Notes: generated by a model not told the origin, from the letters alone. Positions 31,096 through 43,066 are shown, counted from the stretch's first letter. The stretch: DNA of 64,000 bases from Budvicia aquatica DSM 5075 = ATCC 35567 (GCF_000427805.1 NZ_KE386588.1:46266-110265); one strand, 5' to 3'. Translations and numbers: made by a program.

Positions 31096-32190
31096 TCAAG
31101 CGCTTTTGGCATAAGAGAATGACTGCTGTAGCAATTCTTCTCCGGCATATAGCCGCGCACGTTCACCGCCAATAAAATAACGATCGCCTCTTTTCGGCGG
31201 TGCGCCATTCTCATGACTAAAGGTAACGCTAATCGGCGCACCTTGCCAACCTAAAGGTTGTAATGTGAGCTGCCAGTAATGTCCTTTAGGGATACTGTCT
31301 GCAACGGTAACCGGCAAAACACAACGGCTTGTTGCTTGAGAACTCAATTCAACTTCCCAAGGGCGCAGATAAAGCTCAACCGGCCCCTGATAAATCAATG
31401 CGCTATCCAAAGGCCATTGATGCTGGCCTACCCATAAACGGGAACCCCTAACTTCGCCCTGAATACGATTCACTTCACCTAAAAACTCCAGCACAAAACG
31501 GCTTTCCGGTTCACGCATCACTTCATTAGGTGTACCAACCTGCTCAATTCGGCCCTGACTCATCACCACAACCCGATCGGCAATTTCCATCGCTTCCTCT
31601 TGGTCGTGGGTGACAAATACGCTGGTAAATTTTAGCTCCTCATGTAACTGACGAAGCCAGCTTCTCAGCTCTTTACGCACTTGAGCATCCAGTGCGCCAA
31701 ATGGCTCATCCAGCAACAAAATTTGTGGGTCAACTGCCAGTGCGCGCGCTAATGCTACCCGCTGGCGCTGACCACCGGATAGCTGAGATGGAAAACGACT
31801 CCCCAAATGGGCAAGTTGAACCATCTCCAACAGACGCTCTACTTTTTGTTTAATTGCTGCAGCGTCCGGCCGTTCGCGGCGCGGAAGTACCGTCAGGCCG
31901 AAAGCTACATTATCAAATACCGACATATGACGGAATAAAGCATAGTGCTGGAAAACAAAGCCAACGTGTCGGTCCCGGGCATGAAGGCGGCTAACATCTT
32001 TACCGTTAAAGCTAAGATGGCCGGCACTTTGATACTCCAGCCCGGCAATAATTCTCAATAAAGTGGTTTTACCGGAACCAGAAGGACCGAGCAGAGCCAG
32101 CATCTCACCGGAAGTAATATCCAGAGAGATATCCTGTAATACTTTGGTACGGTCAAAGTATTTATTAATGCCTTTAATCTCAATGCTCAT
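31096..32190 (-). CDS. cysA: Sulfate/thiosulfate ABC transporter ATPase CysA
   Basis: 364 residues. Walker A is GPSGSGKTT (35-43), the signature [15 protein letters not shown] and Walker [13 protein letters not shown] are intact, and [13 protein letters not shown] is the switch region. A C-terminal TOBE-type regulatory domain follows (from about 240). It energises uptake through CysT and CysW. Its start overlaps the cysW stop by 11 nt. Confidence 0.97.
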   Translation of the reverse strand: MSIEIKGINKYFDRTKVLQDISLDITSGEMLALLGPSGSGKTTLLRIIAGLEYQSAGHLSFNGKDVSRLHARDRHVGFVFQHYALFRHMSVFDNVAFGLTVLPRRERPDAAAIKQKVERLLEMVQLAHLGSRFPSQLSGGQRQRVALARALAVDPQILLLDEPFGALDAQVRKELRSWLRQLHEELKFTSVFVTHDQEEAMEIADRVVVMSQGRIEQVGTPNEVMREPESRFVLEFLGEVNRIQGEVRGSRLWVGQHQWPLDSALIYQGPVELYLRPWEVELSSQATSRCVLPVTVADSIPKGHYWQLTLQPLGWQGAPISVTFSHENGAPPKRGDRYFIGGERARLYAGEELLQQSFSYAKSA

Positions 32191-33055
32191 GGTTTATCTC
32201 CTGAATATTGCGTTTTTTCTGGCGGGCCAGACGCCATTGAAGGGTACTTTTTAAGAACAGCGTCACGATAGCCATTAAAGTTAACAGCGCTGCTGCGGTA
32301 AAGGCGGCGGCGGTATTGTAATCCTGATGCAACAACTCAACCTGTAGCGGCAGCGTGTAGGTCTCACCGCGTATGGAACCAGAGACCACCGACACGGCCC
32401 CGAACTCACCGATTGCCCGGGCATTAGTCAGTACCACGCCGTATAACAGCGCCCAGCGAATATTGGGTAAGGTCACTCGGCGAAACATCTGCCAGCCGGA
32501 AGCGCCTAATAACACCGCCGCTTCATCTTCCTGGCTCCCCTGACTCATCATCACCGGCACCAGTTCACGTACCACAAACGGACAAGTGACAAAAATGGTC
32601 ACCAATGCCATGCCTTGCCATGAAAACATCAGTTGAATATTGTGTGATTCCAGCCAGCCGCCGACTAAACCGTTAGAGCCGTAAAACAGCAGGTACAGTA
32701 GCCCGGCCACCACCGGCGACACGGCAAAGGGAATATCAATCAGCGTAAGCAGTAGCTGACGACCACGAAACTCAAAGCGCGTCACCAGCCAAGCCAGCAA
32801 GGTACCAAAAACCAAGTTAACCGGTACGGTAATAAACGCGATTAACACCGTCAGCCAGACTGCATGCAGCATATCCGGGTCGCTCAGACTTTTGACTACC
32901 CCTTCAAAGCCGGCAGAGAATGCGGTTACAAAAATGGCGATCATCGGGATCACCAGCAGTAACAGAGATAAGGCCACGCCAATAAAAATCAGTGCCCACT
33001 TACCCCAGTTAATCTGGCGCTGGCCAATCTCTTGTTGATAGGTAAAGTCCGTCAT
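32180..33055 (-). CDS. cysW: Sulfate/thiosulfate ABC permease CysW
   Basis: 291 residues with about six membrane segments. The EAA loop that contacts CysA is [20 protein letters not shown], followed by the [11 protein letters not shown] motif shared by CysT and CysW. It forms the membrane channel as a heterodimer with CysT. The genes share one base at the junction (33055). Confidence 0.97.
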   Translation of the reverse strand: MTDFTYQQEIGQRQINWGKWALIFIGVALSLLLLVIPMIAIFVTAFSAGFEGVVKSLSDPDMLHAVWLTVLIAFITVPVNLVFGTLLAWLVTRFEFRGRQLLLTLIDIPFAVSPVVAGLLYLLFYGSNGLVGGWLESHNIQLMFSWQGMALVTIFVTCPFVVRELVPVMMSQGSQEDEAAVLLGASGWQMFRRVTLPNIRWALLYGVVLTNARAIGEFGAVSVVSGSIRGETYTLPLQVELLHQDYNTAAAFTAAALLTLMAIVTLFLKSTLQWRLARQKKRNIQEINHEH

Positions 33056-33891
33056 TAATGGCCCCCGACGCGCTTACCGTATCGACTCTGCAATACGTTG
33101 GCGATAAACAGTAAAACTAAAGATGCGGCTAAAATGACCGAGGCAATCGCGCTGGCAGCAGCATAATTAAACTCTTGCAGGCGAATAAATATCATCAGTG
33201 ACGTCACTTCGGTTTTCCACGCAATGTTACCGGCAATAAAGATCACTGCGCCAAACTCCCCCAGACTTCGGGTAAAAGATAAAACGGTACCGGTTAACAA
33301 TGCCGGCCCCACTTCAGGTAAAACCACTAAACGAAAGCTCTGCCAGCGGCTGGCTCCCAAGGTTTCGGCGGCTTCTTCATACTCCGGGCCTAGCTCTTCC
33401 AATACCGGTTGGATAGTTCTGACAACGAAAGGAATGCTGGTAAACGCCATGGCAACGGCAATGCCTAACCAGGTAAAGGAAACTTTAATATCAAACTCCG
33501 CCAGCCATGAACCATACCAGCCGGTGGTAGAAAACAGACCGGCTAGGGTTAATCCGGCAACCGCAGTGGGTAAAGCAAAAGGTAAATCCATCAGGCCATC
33601 TAACAAACTGCGGCCCGGGAAACGGTAGCGGGTTAAAATCCACGCCATCAGCATGCCAAAGAAGGCGTTAAAAATACTGGCGACGGCCGCAGCCAATAAT
33701 GTGACTTTATAAGCTGCAATCACCTGAGGATGAGTCACTACCTGCCAATACTCCTGCCAGCTCATATGGCTAAGCTGCATAACCAATGCACTTAATGGCA
33801 GAAGTAGAATTAAACAGGTAAATAACAGGCTACTCCCTAAACTCAGAGAGAAACCCGGTAATACGCGTTTAGCAGGTATTGATAACAGCAT
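33055..33891 (-). CDS. cysT: Sulfate/thiosulfate ABC permease CysT (CysU)
   Basis: 278 residues with about six membrane segments. The EAA loop reads EAAETLGASRWQSFRLVVLP and is followed by GEFGAVIFIAGN. It partners CysW in the inner membrane. It shares a single base with cysP upstream and with cysW downstream, so the whole unit is translationally coupled. Confidence 0.97.
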   Translation of the reverse strand: MLLSIPAKRVLPGFSLSLGSSLLFTCLILLLPLSALVMQLSHMSWQEYWQVVTHPQVIAAYKVTLLAAAVASIFNAFFGMLMAWILTRYRFPGRSLLDGLMDLPFALPTAVAGLTLAGLFSTTGWYGSWLAEFDIKVSFTWLGIAVAMAFTSIPFVVRTIQPVLEELGPEYEEAAETLGASRWQSFRLVVLPEVGPALLTGTVLSFTRSLGEFGAVIFIAGNIAWKTEVTSLMIFIRLQEFNYAAASAIASVILAASLVLLFIANVLQSRYGKRVGGH

Positions 33892-34898
33892 TAGATTTTA
33901 TGTCCTTCGGCTAATAGCTGATCCAGAATACCGTTAGTACTGAAGTGCTCATTCATCACTTTTTCCCAACCGCCAAATTGGTCTTCGATATTGAACAGTT
34001 TTACTTCAGGGAACTGGCTTTTCACCGCGTCCATAGCCGCTTTGTCGTATACCCGATAGTGATAACGCGTGAAGATTTGCTGAGCTTCCGGCGTGTAGAG
34101 GAAGTTTAGATAAGCCTTAGCCACTTTCTCTGTGCCATTACGTTCTACATTGCGGTCAACCCACGCGACAGGGAACTCTGCCAAAATATCAACCGGAGGA
34201 ACGATAACGTCATACTTGTCGGCGCCATACTGTTTTTGAATGTTGTTAACTTCAGATTCAAAGCTAATCAATACATCCCCCAGCCCGCGCTCAACAAAAG
34301 AGGTTGTGGCACCACGACCACCGACATCAAATACCGCTACGTTTTGTAGAAAACGGGTCATCCACTCGCGAGTCTTTTTCTGGTCGCCCCCGTCAGCAAT
34401 ATTGGTAGCACCCCAGGCGGCTAAATAGGTATAACGACCGTTGCCGGATGTTTTAGGATTAGGGAAAACCAGCTTCACGTCATCACGGACCAGATCGTTC
34501 CAGTCACGAATATTCTTAGGGTTTCCCTTATGAACCAGAAACGCCATGGTTGAGTAATATGGAGAGCTGTTATTTGGTAAACGGGACTGCCAGTCTGCCG
34601 GAATCAAATTACCGCGATCGTGCAGTATCTGAACGTCAGTGACCTGATTGTAAGTAACCACATCGGCTTTAAGCCCCTGTAAAATAGCTAAAGCCTGTTT
34701 TGACGATCCTGCATGGGATTGTTTAATCGTCAGATCTTCACCTGACTCTTTTTTCCACTGTTTTTCAAACACCGGATTTATCTCAGCGAACAGCTCGCGA
34801 GAAATATCATAAGAGCTATTTAGTAATTCTGCGGCAGATGCCGAACCGGTTGCTACCAGCGTTGCTAATACCCAGCCTTTTAGCCATTTTCTGTTCAT
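33891..34898 (-). CDS. cysP: Thiosulfate/sulfate-binding periplasmic protein CysP
   Basis: 335 residues. A signal peptide of about 22 residues ([19 protein letters not shown]) is followed by [21 protein letters not shown]. The ligand-site segments [19 protein letters not shown] and [20 protein letters not shown] match CysP. It is the first gene of cysPTWAM. Upstream, 34899-35110 is an AT-rich promoter region expected to carry CysB and sigma-70 sites, which I did not resolve. Confidence 0.96.
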   Translation of the reverse strand: MNRKWLKGWVLATLVATGSASAAELLNSSYDISRELFAEINPVFEKQWKKESGEDLTIKQSHAGSSKQALAILQGLKADVVTYNQVTDVQILHDRGNLIPADWQSRLPNNSSPYYSTMAFLVHKGNPKNIRDWNDLVRDDVKLVFPNPKTSGNGRYTYLAAWGATNIADGGDQKKTREWMTRFLQNVAVFDVGGRGATTSFVERGLGDVLISFESEVNNIQKQYGADKYDVIVPPVDILAEFPVAWVDRNVERNGTEKVAKAYLNFLYTPEAQQIFTRYHYRVYDKAAMDAVKSQFPEVKLFNIEDQFGGWEKVMNEHFSTNGILDQLLAEGHKI

Positions 34899-35109
34899 TT
34901 TACATTCTCACTTATCGCTGTTATTTACCGTTCGCTATTAACGAAGCAGAGTAATAAAAACCGCATTGGATAAGTCATAGTGTATGACCAGATTTAACTT
35001 ATATATAACGTTTTCATATACCGTTTAGGACTGATTAAGAGCAAAAAGGAATATAGCGTCAGCGCAGGAATCGCGGGGGGATGACGAAAGGGTAAAAGTG
35101 ACAAATAAG

Positions 35110-35142
35110 AGTCACCGGCAAGGCTAATCCCTGCCGGTGATC
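35110..35142 (-). terminator. Probable terminator of yfeX
   Basis: 9-bp stem TCACCGGCA/TGCCGGTGA (35112-35120, 35132-35140) with a loop of about 11 nt, just beyond the yfeX stop. On the minus strand it is followed by CTCTTATTTG, a moderate T-run. Confidence 0.55.
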
Positions 35143-35146
35143 GTTC

Positions 35147-36049
35147 TTACAACGCCATCAAACGTTGCAGAGAAGGTGCAAAATAATAGCTACCGGTGAC
35201 CGGCTTACTGAAGCGCAGCAACTGATCGGTTTTGCCATCCATATCACCAAACATACTCAGCAGCTGTTGTTCAATATTATGTAAACGAGCGCAATAAGCG
35301 ATAAACAATAAACCATGCTCTCCGCTGGCGGTACCATAAGGCAGGCTTTGACGAAGAATCTTCAGGCCTTTGCCCTCTTCTTTAAGATCTACGCGGCCTA
35401 AATGAGAAGTAGGCTGGCGCTTGTCAGACGGTAATTCCTGATTATCAAACTTAGTCCGCCCCATCGCATTTTCCTGTGCTTTAACCGGCATCTGGTTCCA
35501 GATATTCAGGTCATGCACATAGCGCTGAACTAAAACATAGCTGCCACCGGCATCTTCAGCATCATCGGCAGGGATAGCGGCAACTTCAGGCCGTGCATCA
35601 CCCTGTGGGTTTTCAGTGCCGTCAACAAATCCGCTAAGATCACGTTCTTCGGTCCAACGGAAACCATGCGTTTCCTCTTCAACCGTAATGGCATCGCCAA
35701 AAGCTTTTAGCGCCGCTTGAGCAAGAGTGAAGTTGATATCGTGACGTTGAGAAAGGATATGGACTAACAGATCTCGTTGGGTTGCCGGAGCCAGTCCATT
35801 ACCCAACGGAGTAAAAGATTTAAGCTCACCAGCGCCCTTACCACCAGACAGTTGCTTCCACAGGTCGGAGCCAAATGAGATCACCCCGCCTAATGCCGCA
35901 TCCGGAAATTTTTGCTGTAACTCAGCTAACGCCGCGCAAAAATCTTTACAACCAGAGCGAATACGTTCTAAATCAGTGCCCACTTTTGCTTCAATAAAAA
36001 TACCAAAACGACAGTGCTCCAGCAGAACACCGCTTTGAGATTGCGCCAT
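35147..36049 (-). CDS. yfeX: DyP-type heme peroxidase YfeX
   Basis: 300 residues, one more than E. coli YfeX. It carries the DyP signature FVDGTENP (141-148) with the distal aspartate D143, a proximal heme-ligand histidine H216 (TSHLGRVD) and the C-terminal [32 protein letters not shown] block. It is a cytoplasmic heme peroxidase that oxidises porphyrinogens; a heme deferrochelatase role has been proposed and disputed. It is monocistronic by position. Upstream, 36050-36364 (315 nt) shows no gene or clear element. Confidence 0.95.
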   Translation of the reverse strand: MAQSQSGVLLEHCRFGIFIEAKVGTDLERIRSGCKDFCAALAELQQKFPDAALGGVISFGSDLWKQLSGGKGAGELKSFTPLGNGLAPATQRDLLVHILSQRHDINFTLAQAALKAFGDAITVEEETHGFRWTEERDLSGFVDGTENPQGDARPEVAAIPADDAEDAGGSYVLVQRYVHDLNIWNQMPVKAQENAMGRTKFDNQELPSDKRQPTSHLGRVDLKEEGKGLKILRQSLPYGTASGEHGLLFIAYCARLHNIEQQLLSMFGDMDGKTDQLLRFSKPVTGSYYFAPSLQRLMAL

Positions 36050-36364
36050 AAAACCTATCCTCGTATCGATTAAATCGCCGCCCGGTTTCAGACGACACTT
36101 AATATGTATAGAAATAATGCCTCTATCATAGCGAAATAAGAGCAGGCTATCATGCGTTAACTCAAAACTAACAGGATAAATTCTTTATTTTTGTCAATTG
36201 AATATCGTTTATGCTTAGCGACCGGATCAGAGAATCGAAGCGCCCTACATAGTACATCAGCCAAAACGCAACAAGCATACAAATCACCCGGCTTTCAAAT
36301 ACTTCGGGCCAGATAACACTGGCCCCTATTCTTTTCGTTCAGTTAAATTTTAATTATTTCAAAA

Positions 36365-36928
36365 TCAGCGATAGGGTGAATCTAGCGGGACTTCTGCATC
36401 GGGCTCATGAGTAATGCGATTGCGCAGGTCGCGTCGGATCATTTCAATAACCCAGAACCAAAAGATATGCCCGACTATTTCAGAAACATATTCATCAAAG
36501 GGCAACATAGACAGCGCTGGCGATAGCCCGAGCAGCGGGATAGTTATCCCGTGAACGATAACAGTCACAATAATACCGGCCATCACCCCTTGCCACATTT
36601 TCACTTTCGGAAAGCGCTCGGCAACAATGCAATAACCAATAGCAAACACCAGTGAAAATATAATATGCGTTACCATCACTGGGTTAATAATGTGCTCAGA
36701 GAAGGTATATACCGTACTTGTCGGGTCTATACCGAGGTAATCACGCAAAAAAAGATAAGGCGGATTAAATTCTGCGCGACCATCAGTAATGGTGCGGGGC
36801 GGCAGCGGTACTTCGGCTCCCCACTTAACAAATGCCGATAAAATACCTGCAATAAATCCGACAAAAACGGCGATACCATAGCGCCGGCGAGACGGTTCCG
36901 TTTGTAAAAACAAATTTTTAAATCCCAT
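36365..36928 (-). CDS. yagU: YagU family inner-membrane protein (DUF1440)
   Basis: 187 residues, somewhat shorter than E. coli YagU (204) through a missing segment near residues 50-75. The RRRYG start, [27 protein letters not shown] and C-terminal [21 protein letters not shown] segments are diagnostic. Four hydrophobic segments are seen. YagU is linked to acid resistance in E. coli; mechanism unknown. The gene stands alone between yfeX and the ula operon. Confidence 0.9.
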   Translation of the reverse strand: MGFKNLFLQTEPSRRRYGIAVFVGFIAGILSAFVKWGAEVPLPPRTITDGRAEFNPPYLFLRDYLGIDPTSTVYTFSEHIINPVMVTHIIFSLVFAIGYCIVAERFPKVKMWQGVMAGIIVTVIVHGITIPLLGLSPALSMLPFDEYVSEIVGHIFWFWVIEMIRRDLRNRITHEPDAEVPLDSPYR

Positions 36929-37118
36929 CGAAATAATCCTATAAATATTAGACAGTTAAACATGTCAGAGTAAAAGAATAAGTCTCATCCAGCGTAAGGA
37001 AATGCAGAGCTTTCATAAATAGCGAAATATCATGCTAAAAATATTCCTTGGGAATGATGTAACACGCTGACATTTAACAAGATGGATTAATCACCAGCCC
37101 GAGACCGGTGGATATTCA

Positions 37119-37808
37119 CTATGTCTGCCCGTAATAGGCGTTTGGCCCATGTTTACGGCGAAAGTGTTTATTCATTAAGTAACCGTCAAGCGGGCGCAGT
37201 CGAGGGTTAATGCCACAGGCTATCCAGGCCATTTTGGCAACTTCCTCCATCACGACTGCATTATGCACTGCGTCATGAGCGTCTTTTCCCCATGCGAAAG
37301 GACCGTGTTGGTAAACCACAGCACCGGGAGTATGCAGCGGGTCATTATCACCTAATGTTTCAACAATCACTTTTCCGGTGTTGAGTTCATATTCACCAGC
37401 GACCTCTTCTGCAGAGAGCGGTCGGGTACAGGGAATATCACCAAAGAAATAATCCGCATGAGTTGTGCCAAGCGCAGGAATAGGCAGGCCAGCCTGCGCC
37501 CATGCTGTTGCGTGAGTAGAATGAGTATGAACAATACCACCAATCTGTGGATAACGTTGATAAAGCACCAAATGCGTAGCAGTATCCGATGAGGGCCGAT
37601 AACCACCGTCAACAACCTTACCCTGTAAATCGACTACCACCATATCTTCGGTTTTCATCGTGTCATAAGGTACACCACTTGGTTTTATCACTATCAGACC
37701 GCGGCCATGGTCGATAGCGCTAACGTTACCCCAGGTAAACGTCACTAAGCCGTAATCCGGCAATGCCATATTAGCGGCAAAAACCTGTTGTTTAAGCTGT
37801 TCAAGCAT
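37119..37808 (-). CDS. ulaF: L-ribulose-5-phosphate 4-epimerase UlaF
   Basis: 229 residues, a class II aldolase-fold zinc enzyme of the AraD/SgbE/UlaF group. It converts L-ribulose 5-phosphate to D-xylulose 5-phosphate, the last ascorbate-pathway step into the pentose phosphate pool. Motifs [25 protein letters not shown] and the zinc-binding [11 protein letters not shown] are present. The frame extends upstream into ulaE, but the ATG at 37808 with GAGGT is the family start. It is last in ulaABCDEF, and its start overlaps nothing but abuts the ulaE stop. Confidence 0.95.
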   Translation of the reverse strand: MLEQLKQQVFAANMALPDYGLVTFTWGNVSAIDHGRGLIVIKPSGVPYDTMKTEDMVVVDLQGKVVDGGYRPSSDTATHLVLYQRYPQIGGIVHTHSTHATAWAQAGLPIPALGTTHADYFFGDIPCTRPLSAEEVAGEYELNTGKVIVETLGDNDPLHTPGAVVYQHGPFAWGKDAHDAVHNAVVMEEVAKMAWIACGINPRLRPLDGYLMNKHFRRKHGPNAYYGQT

Positions 37809-37810
37809 AG

Positions 37811-38665
37811 TTATACCTCGATGGCCAAGCCTGCGTTGTGCATTCGCTGTTTTACCCAATCCCGTGCAATAATCACCTCTTTCGTCGGGTTACTGGCCGT
37901 TTCGCTCCACATTTCAATCAGATAGGGGCCCTGATAACCACTTTTATGCAAGGTAGAAAAACAACGTTCAAAATCCACAATGCCTTCACCAAAAGGTACA
38001 TTTTTAAATATGCCCGGCTTTGTATCTTTGACGTGAACCGCTACGATATGGCCAGCGCCGGAAGCCAGTTCCATCTGCACGTCATTATCCCAGGCCGATA
38101 AATTGCCGATATCAGGATAAAGTTGGAACCATGGATTATTCAGATAATGCGCATAACCCAATGCCTTACTGATTGAGTTCATTAACGGATAATCCATAAT
38201 TTCCATTGCCAGCGTAACCTGCGCTCGACTGGCCATTTCGACAGATTCCTTTAAACCATGGCGAAAGCGTTCCCGGGTATTATCATTGGCCTGCTTGTAG
38301 TAGACATCATAACCGGCCAGTTGGATTACCCTGATTCCAACATCCTGAGCCAGCCTGATGGCTTTACGCATAATCTCCAGTCCCTGATTGCGCGTCTCAT
38401 CATCTTCTGCACCCAGCGGAAAGCGTCGGTGAGCGCTTAAGCACATTGAAGGCACGCGTACGCTGGTTTTAGCTACAGCAGAAACCAGCGCCATCCGTTG
38501 TTCAGGGCTCCAGTCTAGTCGAGCTAACCGGCTATCGCTCTCATCCAGAGACATCTCAACAAAATCGAAACCCAATTCAGCAGCCAGCGTAAGCTTAGCC
38601 AGCCAGTCATCACCCTGCGGCAACGCCTTTTCATAGATACCAAGTGGAACCGCTTTCTGCAGCAT
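37811..38665 (-). CDS. ulaE: L-xylulose-5-phosphate 3-epimerase UlaE
   Basis: 284 residues, the E. coli UlaE length. It is a TIM-barrel sugar-phosphate isomerase/epimerase converting L-xylulose 5-phosphate to L-ribulose 5-phosphate. The start LGIYEKALP, the [11 protein letters not shown] loop, the metal-ligand segments ([22 protein letters not shown]) and YLIEMWSE are conserved. It lies 2 nt from ulaF and 9 nt from ulaD. Confidence 0.96.
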   Translation of the reverse strand: MLQKAVPLGIYEKALPQGDDWLAKLTLAAELGFDFVEMSLDESDSRLARLDWSPEQRMALVSAVAKTSVRVPSMCLSAHRRFPLGAEDDETRNQGLEIMRKAIRLAQDVGIRVIQLAGYDVYYKQANDNTRERFRHGLKESVEMASRAQVTLAMEIMDYPLMNSISKALGYAHYLNNPWFQLYPDIGNLSAWDNDVQMELASGAGHIVAVHVKDTKPGIFKNVPFGEGIVDFERCFSTLHKSGYQGPYLIEMWSETASNPTKEVIIARDWVKQRMHNAGLAIEV

Positions 38666-38674
38666 AAAGGCTCC

Positions 38675-39334
38675 TTATCCCCAAAGCTGAGCAATAGAAC
38701 GTTTAAATTCTCTTGCGGCAGCAACCGGGCTTGCTGCATCGCGAATACTGCGCCCAGCAATAAATACGTGAATAGGGATTCCTTTAAACAGAGGAAGATC
38801 TTCTAACGCCAACCCGCCGGTAACGGTGACTTTAAACCCCATATCGGACAGGCGTTTGATGGCGGCAATATCGGCCTCGCTCCATGCAACGCCTGCAGCC
38901 TGTGCATCACGGCTACGGTGGTAAACGACCTGTTGAATGCCGGCCCTACGCCATTCATCCGCCTGCTCCCACGTCCAGAAACCGGTCAGTTCAATTTGCA
39001 GGTCTCCGCCAAATTCTTTTGCCACTTCCAGCGCGCCTTTGGCCGTATTAATATCGGCACAGCAAATTACCGTGACCCAGTCAGCATTAGCTTCAAAACA
39101 CATACGTGACAGGATCTTACCGGCGTCGGCTATTTTGGCATCGGCCAGCACGATTTTATCGGGATAGAGCGCCTTTAGATCGCGCACGGCCCGAACGCCT
39201 TCACCAACGCAAAGAATGGTGCCAACTTCAATGATGTCGACTTCGTCAGCGATCAGCCGGGTGGTCGCATAAGCATCGGACATGGTCTGGTTATCCAGTG
39301 CAACCTGTAACATAGGTAATGAATGATTAGTCAT
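38675..39334 (-). CDS. ulaD: 3-keto-L-gulonate-6-phosphate decarboxylase UlaD
   Basis: 219 residues of the orotidine-phosphate decarboxylase suprafamily. It decarboxylates 3-keto-L-gulonate 6-phosphate to L-xylulose 5-phosphate with Mg2+. The [11 protein letters not shown] active-site block, [15 protein letters not shown] and [15 protein letters not shown] motifs match UlaD almost residue for residue. It sits between ulaC (16 nt) and ulaE (9 nt). Confidence 0.97.
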   Translation of the reverse strand: MTNHSLPMLQVALDNQTMSDAYATTRLIADEVDIIEVGTILCVGEGVRAVRDLKALYPDKIVLADAKIADAGKILSRMCFEANADWVTVICCADINTAKGALEVAKEFGGDLQIELTGFWTWEQADEWRRAGIQQVVYHRSRDAQAAGVAWSEADIAAIKRLSDMGFKVTVTGGLALEDLPLFKGIPIHVFIAGRSIRDAASPVAAAREFKRSIAQLWG

Positions 39335-39350
39335 AACTAAATTTCCTTAA

Positions 39351-39821
39351 TTAAGCATTGGCAGCGGCTGTCGTTTCATCGATTAGCTCAAGAACCTGTT
39401 GAGCAGAACGGCAGGCCCGCAAGCGATCGAAGTTAGCTTCATCTTCGAATAAATTAACCACCTGCATGATGCCGACTTCGTTATGGGTTTTAGCGTCAAC
39501 GGCGGCGAACGTGATCAGAATGTCTACCGGATCGTTATCTTCATGATTAAATACCAGCGGCGTTTTAAGGGTGACTAACGCAAATCCGTTTTTCTTAACG
39601 CCTTCCTCCGGTCTGCCGTGAGGCATAGCCAGACCCGGGGCAATCACAAAATACGGACCGAAACGCTCAACGCCGTCCAGAATGGCCTGGTAGTAACGAG
39701 GCTCTACAACGCCAGCCTCAACCAGCAAATCAACGCCGATTTTAACCGCGGCCTGCCAGTCATCGGCTTCTGCCTGTAAACGAATAGAATTATTCTGAAC
39801 GAGAGAATCTCTGAGTTTCAT
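39351..39821 (-). CDS. ulaC: Ascorbate-specific PTS enzyme IIA UlaC
   Basis: 156 residues of the mannitol/fructose-type IIA fold. The phosphorylated histidine is H68 in [13 protein letters not shown]. It receives phosphate from HPr and passes it to UlaB. It lies 9 nt after ulaB. Confidence 0.95.
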   Translation of the reverse strand: MKLRDSLVQNNSIRLQAEADDWQAAVKIGVDLLVEAGVVEPRYYQAILDGVERFGPYFVIAPGLAMPHGRPEEGVKKNGFALVTLKTPLVFNHEDNDPVDILITFAAVDAKTHNEVGIMQVVNLFEDEANFDRLRACRSAQQVLELIDETTAAANA

Positions 39822-39830
39822 TAATGGCTC

Positions 39831-40139
39831 CTATGATTTAATGTCTTTAGCAAAATGCGCGTTAATCACATCCATTAGCTTCGGACCAAAATCAGCGGGT
39901 GACAGCATATTTCTAACGCCAATCACATATTTATTCCCACTAACCGTAATCTCTTCAGCGACATGGGTAGGAGCAACAATGATATCCGCTCCGCTGATTT
40001 CTGATTTATATTCACCTACGGCACAGCTATTAACCGTATGATCAATTTTTTGCTCCGTGAGAAACTGGTCGACTTTCATTTTCATGATCATGGAACTGCC
40101 CTGCCCGCAACCGCACACTGCTAAAATTCGTACTGTCAT
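39831..40139 (-). CDS. ulaB: Ascorbate-specific PTS enzyme IIB UlaB
   Basis: 102 residues. The phosphorylated cysteine is C9 in [11 protein letters not shown], at the usual N-terminal position. It passes phosphate to L-ascorbate during UlaA-mediated transport. It lies 24 nt after ulaA. Confidence 0.95.
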   Translation of the reverse strand: MTVRILAVCGCGQGSSMIMKMKVDQFLTEQKIDHTVNSCAVGEYKSEISGADIIVAPTHVAEEITVSGNKYVIGVRNMLSPADFGPKLMDVINAHFAKDIKS

Positions 40140-40163
40140 AATGAAATCTCCAATTGGTTAGTA

Positions 40164-41570
40164 TTAATTAGCTATGGATTTAGATAATTCCTTTTGCTGC
40201 TGTTCCAGATCTTCTTCTGCCCGTAGTGAACGGCTGGCAAAAAACATATACAACAGTGCAATCGCGATTACGACGCCCATAAACCACAGGCCAAGAGTCA
40301 GCCCTTGCATTAATGGAGGCGCTAGAATCGACCAGTCAGCCATGCCCATCCAGGCACTCAGACCGGTGAGCTTAACCGCCCACACGCAGCCAAAGATTTC
40401 TATCATCCCCATGACCAGACAGATTTTTAATGCCGCGCGCCATCCGCCAAAATGATTAGCGAAAACGCCGATGGTGGCATTAGAGAAGAACATGGGAATA
40501 AAGCCGGGAATAATCATGATGGAAGAACCCACCGCGAGCAGAACGCCGACGGCAATTAGCTGACCTATCGTGCCCCACATAAAACCCCAAACCACTGCGT
40601 TGGGGGCAAAGCTATAAATAGCCGCGCAATCGATAGCCAGTACGGCGCCGGGTATCAGTTTTTGAGAGATGCCGTTAAAGGCCTCCGTTAACTCAGCAAC
40701 AAACATGCGCACGCCCTGCACAATAATGAAAATAGCAACGGCAAACATCAGGCCAGTTTGCAGAATGTAGATGGTCCAATGGGTTTTACCGGCCATTTTC
40801 TGCAGAGTATCAAGACCGAAAGAACACAGGATGATGCCAAAAAACAGAGTCATCACAATCGCCGTGGAAACAATGTTGTCGTGAAAGATATTCAGCCACC
40901 CCGGCAATTTCATATTCTCTACGCTATCTTCTTTTTTGCCCAGATACGGTGCTATTTTATAAGCAACCCATGAGGCAAACTGCTGCTGATGTCCGATAGA
41001 AAAACCGCTATTCTCAGTGATTTCTTGCGTTGGTTTGAACATCATGTTGGAGGTGATGCCCCAGTAGAGCGAGACTAAAATTGCAGTACAGATAACCGTA
41101 GTCCACATGTCATAGCCCAGAATGAAAAAGAATACGGCAATCAGGCCCGCCTGCTGGAACATGATATGGCCGGTAAGCATGATGGTACGAATACCGGTAA
41201 TTCTGCGTAGCAAAACATAGATAATATTCAGAGCGAGTGCTAACAACACCGCATAGCCAACCCAGCTATAGGCATCACCCATTCTTTCAATCGTTGCCAT
41301 CATCGCCGCATAGGTATCAGAGATAGCACCATTAATCCCGTAAACCTCAGATAGCTTAGCAACCACGGGCTTAAAGGTACTGGTCAGAATGCCAGAACCC
41401 GCCTGCAGCAACATAAAACCGACAATCGTTTTGATCGTACCTTTGATTATCACCGTTGCACTTTTACGCAAAAGCATATAGCCAAGCATCGTGACAATAC
41501 CCAGCAACAATGGCGCATTTGTCATGACCTGATTAAAGAAAACGGTAAAAATGTTGTAGAGGGTTTCCAT
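40164..41570 (-). CDS. ulaA: Ascorbate-specific PTS permease IIC UlaA
   Basis: 468 residues with about eleven hydrophobic segments; the family length is about 465. The N-terminus [30 protein letters not shown] and the [44 protein letters not shown] block are characteristic. It is first of the leftward ulaABCDEF operon, divergent from ulaG, with GGGGAG before the ATG. Confidence 0.96.
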   Translation of the reverse strand: METLYNIFTVFFNQVMTNAPLLLGIVTMLGYMLLRKSATVIIKGTIKTIVGFMLLQAGSGILTSTFKPVVAKLSEVYGINGAISDTYAAMMATIERMGDAYSWVGYAVLLALALNIIYVLLRRITGIRTIMLTGHIMFQQAGLIAVFFFILGYDMWTTVICTAILVSLYWGITSNMMFKPTQEITENSGFSIGHQQQFASWVAYKIAPYLGKKEDSVENMKLPGWLNIFHDNIVSTAIVMTLFFGIILCSFGLDTLQKMAGKTHWTIYILQTGLMFAVAIFIIVQGVRMFVAELTEAFNGISQKLIPGAVLAIDCAAIYSFAPNAVVWGFMWGTIGQLIAVGVLLAVGSSIMIIPGFIPMFFSNATIGVFANHFGGWRAALKICLVMGMIEIFGCVWAVKLTGLSAWMGMADWSILAPPLMQGLTLGLWFMGVVIAIALLYMFFASRSLRAEEDLEQQQKELSKSIAN

Positions 41571-41675
41571 AAAACTCCCCGTTTGATTTTTTATCTATCC
41601 AGTGAATTAGACGTACCTGTTTTGTAATTCCTAAGTACGTAGCTATAAAACAAAATCACCATACCAATCACAAAG

Positions 41676-41700
41676 AATCATTAAAAGATTTATTATGATT
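41676..41700. promoter_or_regulatory. Probable UlaR operator 1 (ulaA side)
   Basis: 25-bp site with outer dyad AATCAT/ATGATT. Its reverse complement recurs at 41917-41941 with 24 of 25 matches. It lies upstream of ulaA. UlaR is known in E. coli to repress the divergent ula operons by binding spaced operators and looping; assignment here is by context. Confidence 0.6.
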
Positions 41701-41703
41701 ATT

Positions 41704-41719
41704 TGTGACATTGCTCCCA
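41704..41719. promoter_or_regulatory. Candidate CRP site in the ulaA-ulaG interval
   Basis: TGTGA-N6-TCCCA, nine of ten matches to the CRP half-site consensus TGTGA-N6-TCACA, immediately next to operator 1. CRP activation of ula genes is established in E. coli. Confidence 0.4.
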
Positions 41720-41916
41720 ATGTTATCATTCCAATATCAAACCGAAACAATTCAATCAAATAATTATCATTAAATATCAATAAATTAAATAATATAATTT
41801 GTTCTTTAAATTGATAACACCCAACAACCCAGGTAGTGAAAGTCGATTAAACCCAATAAAAATCTCCGTTGAACATAAAAAAAATCAATGCTAGAGTTCG
41901 AAAAACAATCATTAAA

Positions 41917-41941
41917 AATCATAATAAATCTTTTAGTGATT
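41917..41941. promoter_or_regulatory. Probable UlaR operator 2 (ulaG side)
   Basis: 25-bp partner of operator 1 in inverted orientation, 61 nt before the ulaG ATG. Centre-to-centre distance is 241 bp, close to a whole number of helical turns. An extra AATCAT half-site lies at 41907-41912. Confidence 0.6.
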
Positions 41942-42001
41942 CAACTTGATTCTTTCAATGCTAAATAACGCAGCCTAATAACCAATAAAGAGGGTTTCAT
42001 C

Positions 42002-43066
42002 ATGAGTAAAGTTAATACCATCACGCGTGATTCATGGGTTCTGAGTACCTTTCCAGAATGGGGATCTTGGTTAAATGAAGAAATAGATCAAGAACAGGTC
42101 GCTGCGGGAACGTTTGCTATGTGGTGGTTAGGTTGCACCGGTATATGGCTGAAATCTGAAGGCGGAGCTAACGTTTGCGTTGATTTTTGGTGTGGTACAG
42201 GCAAGCAGAGCCACGGCAACCCATTGATGAAAAATGGCCATCAAATGCAAAGAATGGCTGGCGTTAAAAAACTACAGCCTAACCTGCGCACCACCCCATT
42301 TGTTCTGGATCCTTTTGCCATCAAAAATATTGATGCCGTACTGGCTACTCACGATCACAACGACCATATCGATGTCAACGTAGCCGCGGCGGTGATGCAA
42401 AACTGCGACTCATCGGTTCCTTTTATCGGGCCGCAAACCTGCGTTGATATTTGGATAAGTTGGGGCGTGCCGGTTGAACGCTGCCGGGTAGTCAAGCCCG
42501 GGGACGTTATTCGCATAAAAGATATCGAAATTCATGCGCTGGATGCCTTTGACCGTACGGCGCTGATCACACTACCGGCAGACCAAAAAGCAGCAGGCAC
42601 CTTACCTGACGGCATGGACCTGCGAGCGGTAAACTACTTGTTTAAAACGCCGGGCGGCAGCCTTTACCACAGCGGAGACTCTCATTATTCCAACTACTAT
42701 GCTAAACATGGTAACGACCACAAAATTGACGTTGCCTTGGGGTCTTATGGTGAAAATCCTCGAGGGATCACCGACAAGATGACCAGCGCTGATATCCTGC
42801 GTATGGCTGAATCACTGAATACGCAGGTCGTTATCCCCTTCCATCACGATATCTGGTCTAACTTTCAGGCCGATCCACAGGAAATACGGGTATTGTGGAA
42901 TATGAAAAAAGACCGGCTAAAGTATAATTTCAAACCGTATATCTGGCAGGTTGGTGGCAAATTTATCTGGCCTCAGGATAAAGATAACTTTGAATATCAC
43001 TATCCGCGCGGCTTTGATGATTGCTTTACTATTGAGCCGGACCTTCCGTTTAAATCATTCTTGTAA
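42002..43066 (+). CDS. ulaG: L-ascorbate-6-phosphate lactonase UlaG
   Basis: 354 residues, identical in length to E. coli UlaG. It is a metallo-beta-lactamase-fold hydrolase opening ascorbate 6-phosphate to 3-keto-L-gulonate 6-phosphate. The metal-binding motif is THDHNDH (116-122), with further ligands in YHSGDSHYS and VIPFHHD. Strong AAAGAGGG ribosome site. It is divergent from ulaABCDEF, and ulaR follows 141 nt downstream. Confidence 0.97.
   Translation: MSKVNTITRDSWVLSTFPEWGSWLNEEIDQEQVAAGTFAMWWLGCTGIWLKSEGGANVCVDFWCGTGKQSHGNPLMKNGHQMQRMAGVKKLQPNLRTTPFVLDPFAIKNIDAVLATHDHNDHIDVNVAAAVMQNCDSSVPFIGPQTCVDIWISWGVPVERCRVVKPGDVIRIKDIEIHALDAFDRTALITLPADQKAAGTLPDGMDLRAVNYLFKTPGGSLYHSGDSHYSNYYAKHGNDHKIDVALGSYGENPRGITDKMTSADILRMAESLNTQVVIPFHHDIWSNFQADPQEIRVLWNMKKDRLKYNFKPYIWQVGGKFIWPQDKDNFEYHYPRGFDDCFTIEPDLPFKSFL

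Noticed and set aside
33224-33628. 134-codon frame antisense to cysT
   Set aside because: Length comes from the codon bias of the membrane protein gene on the other strand.
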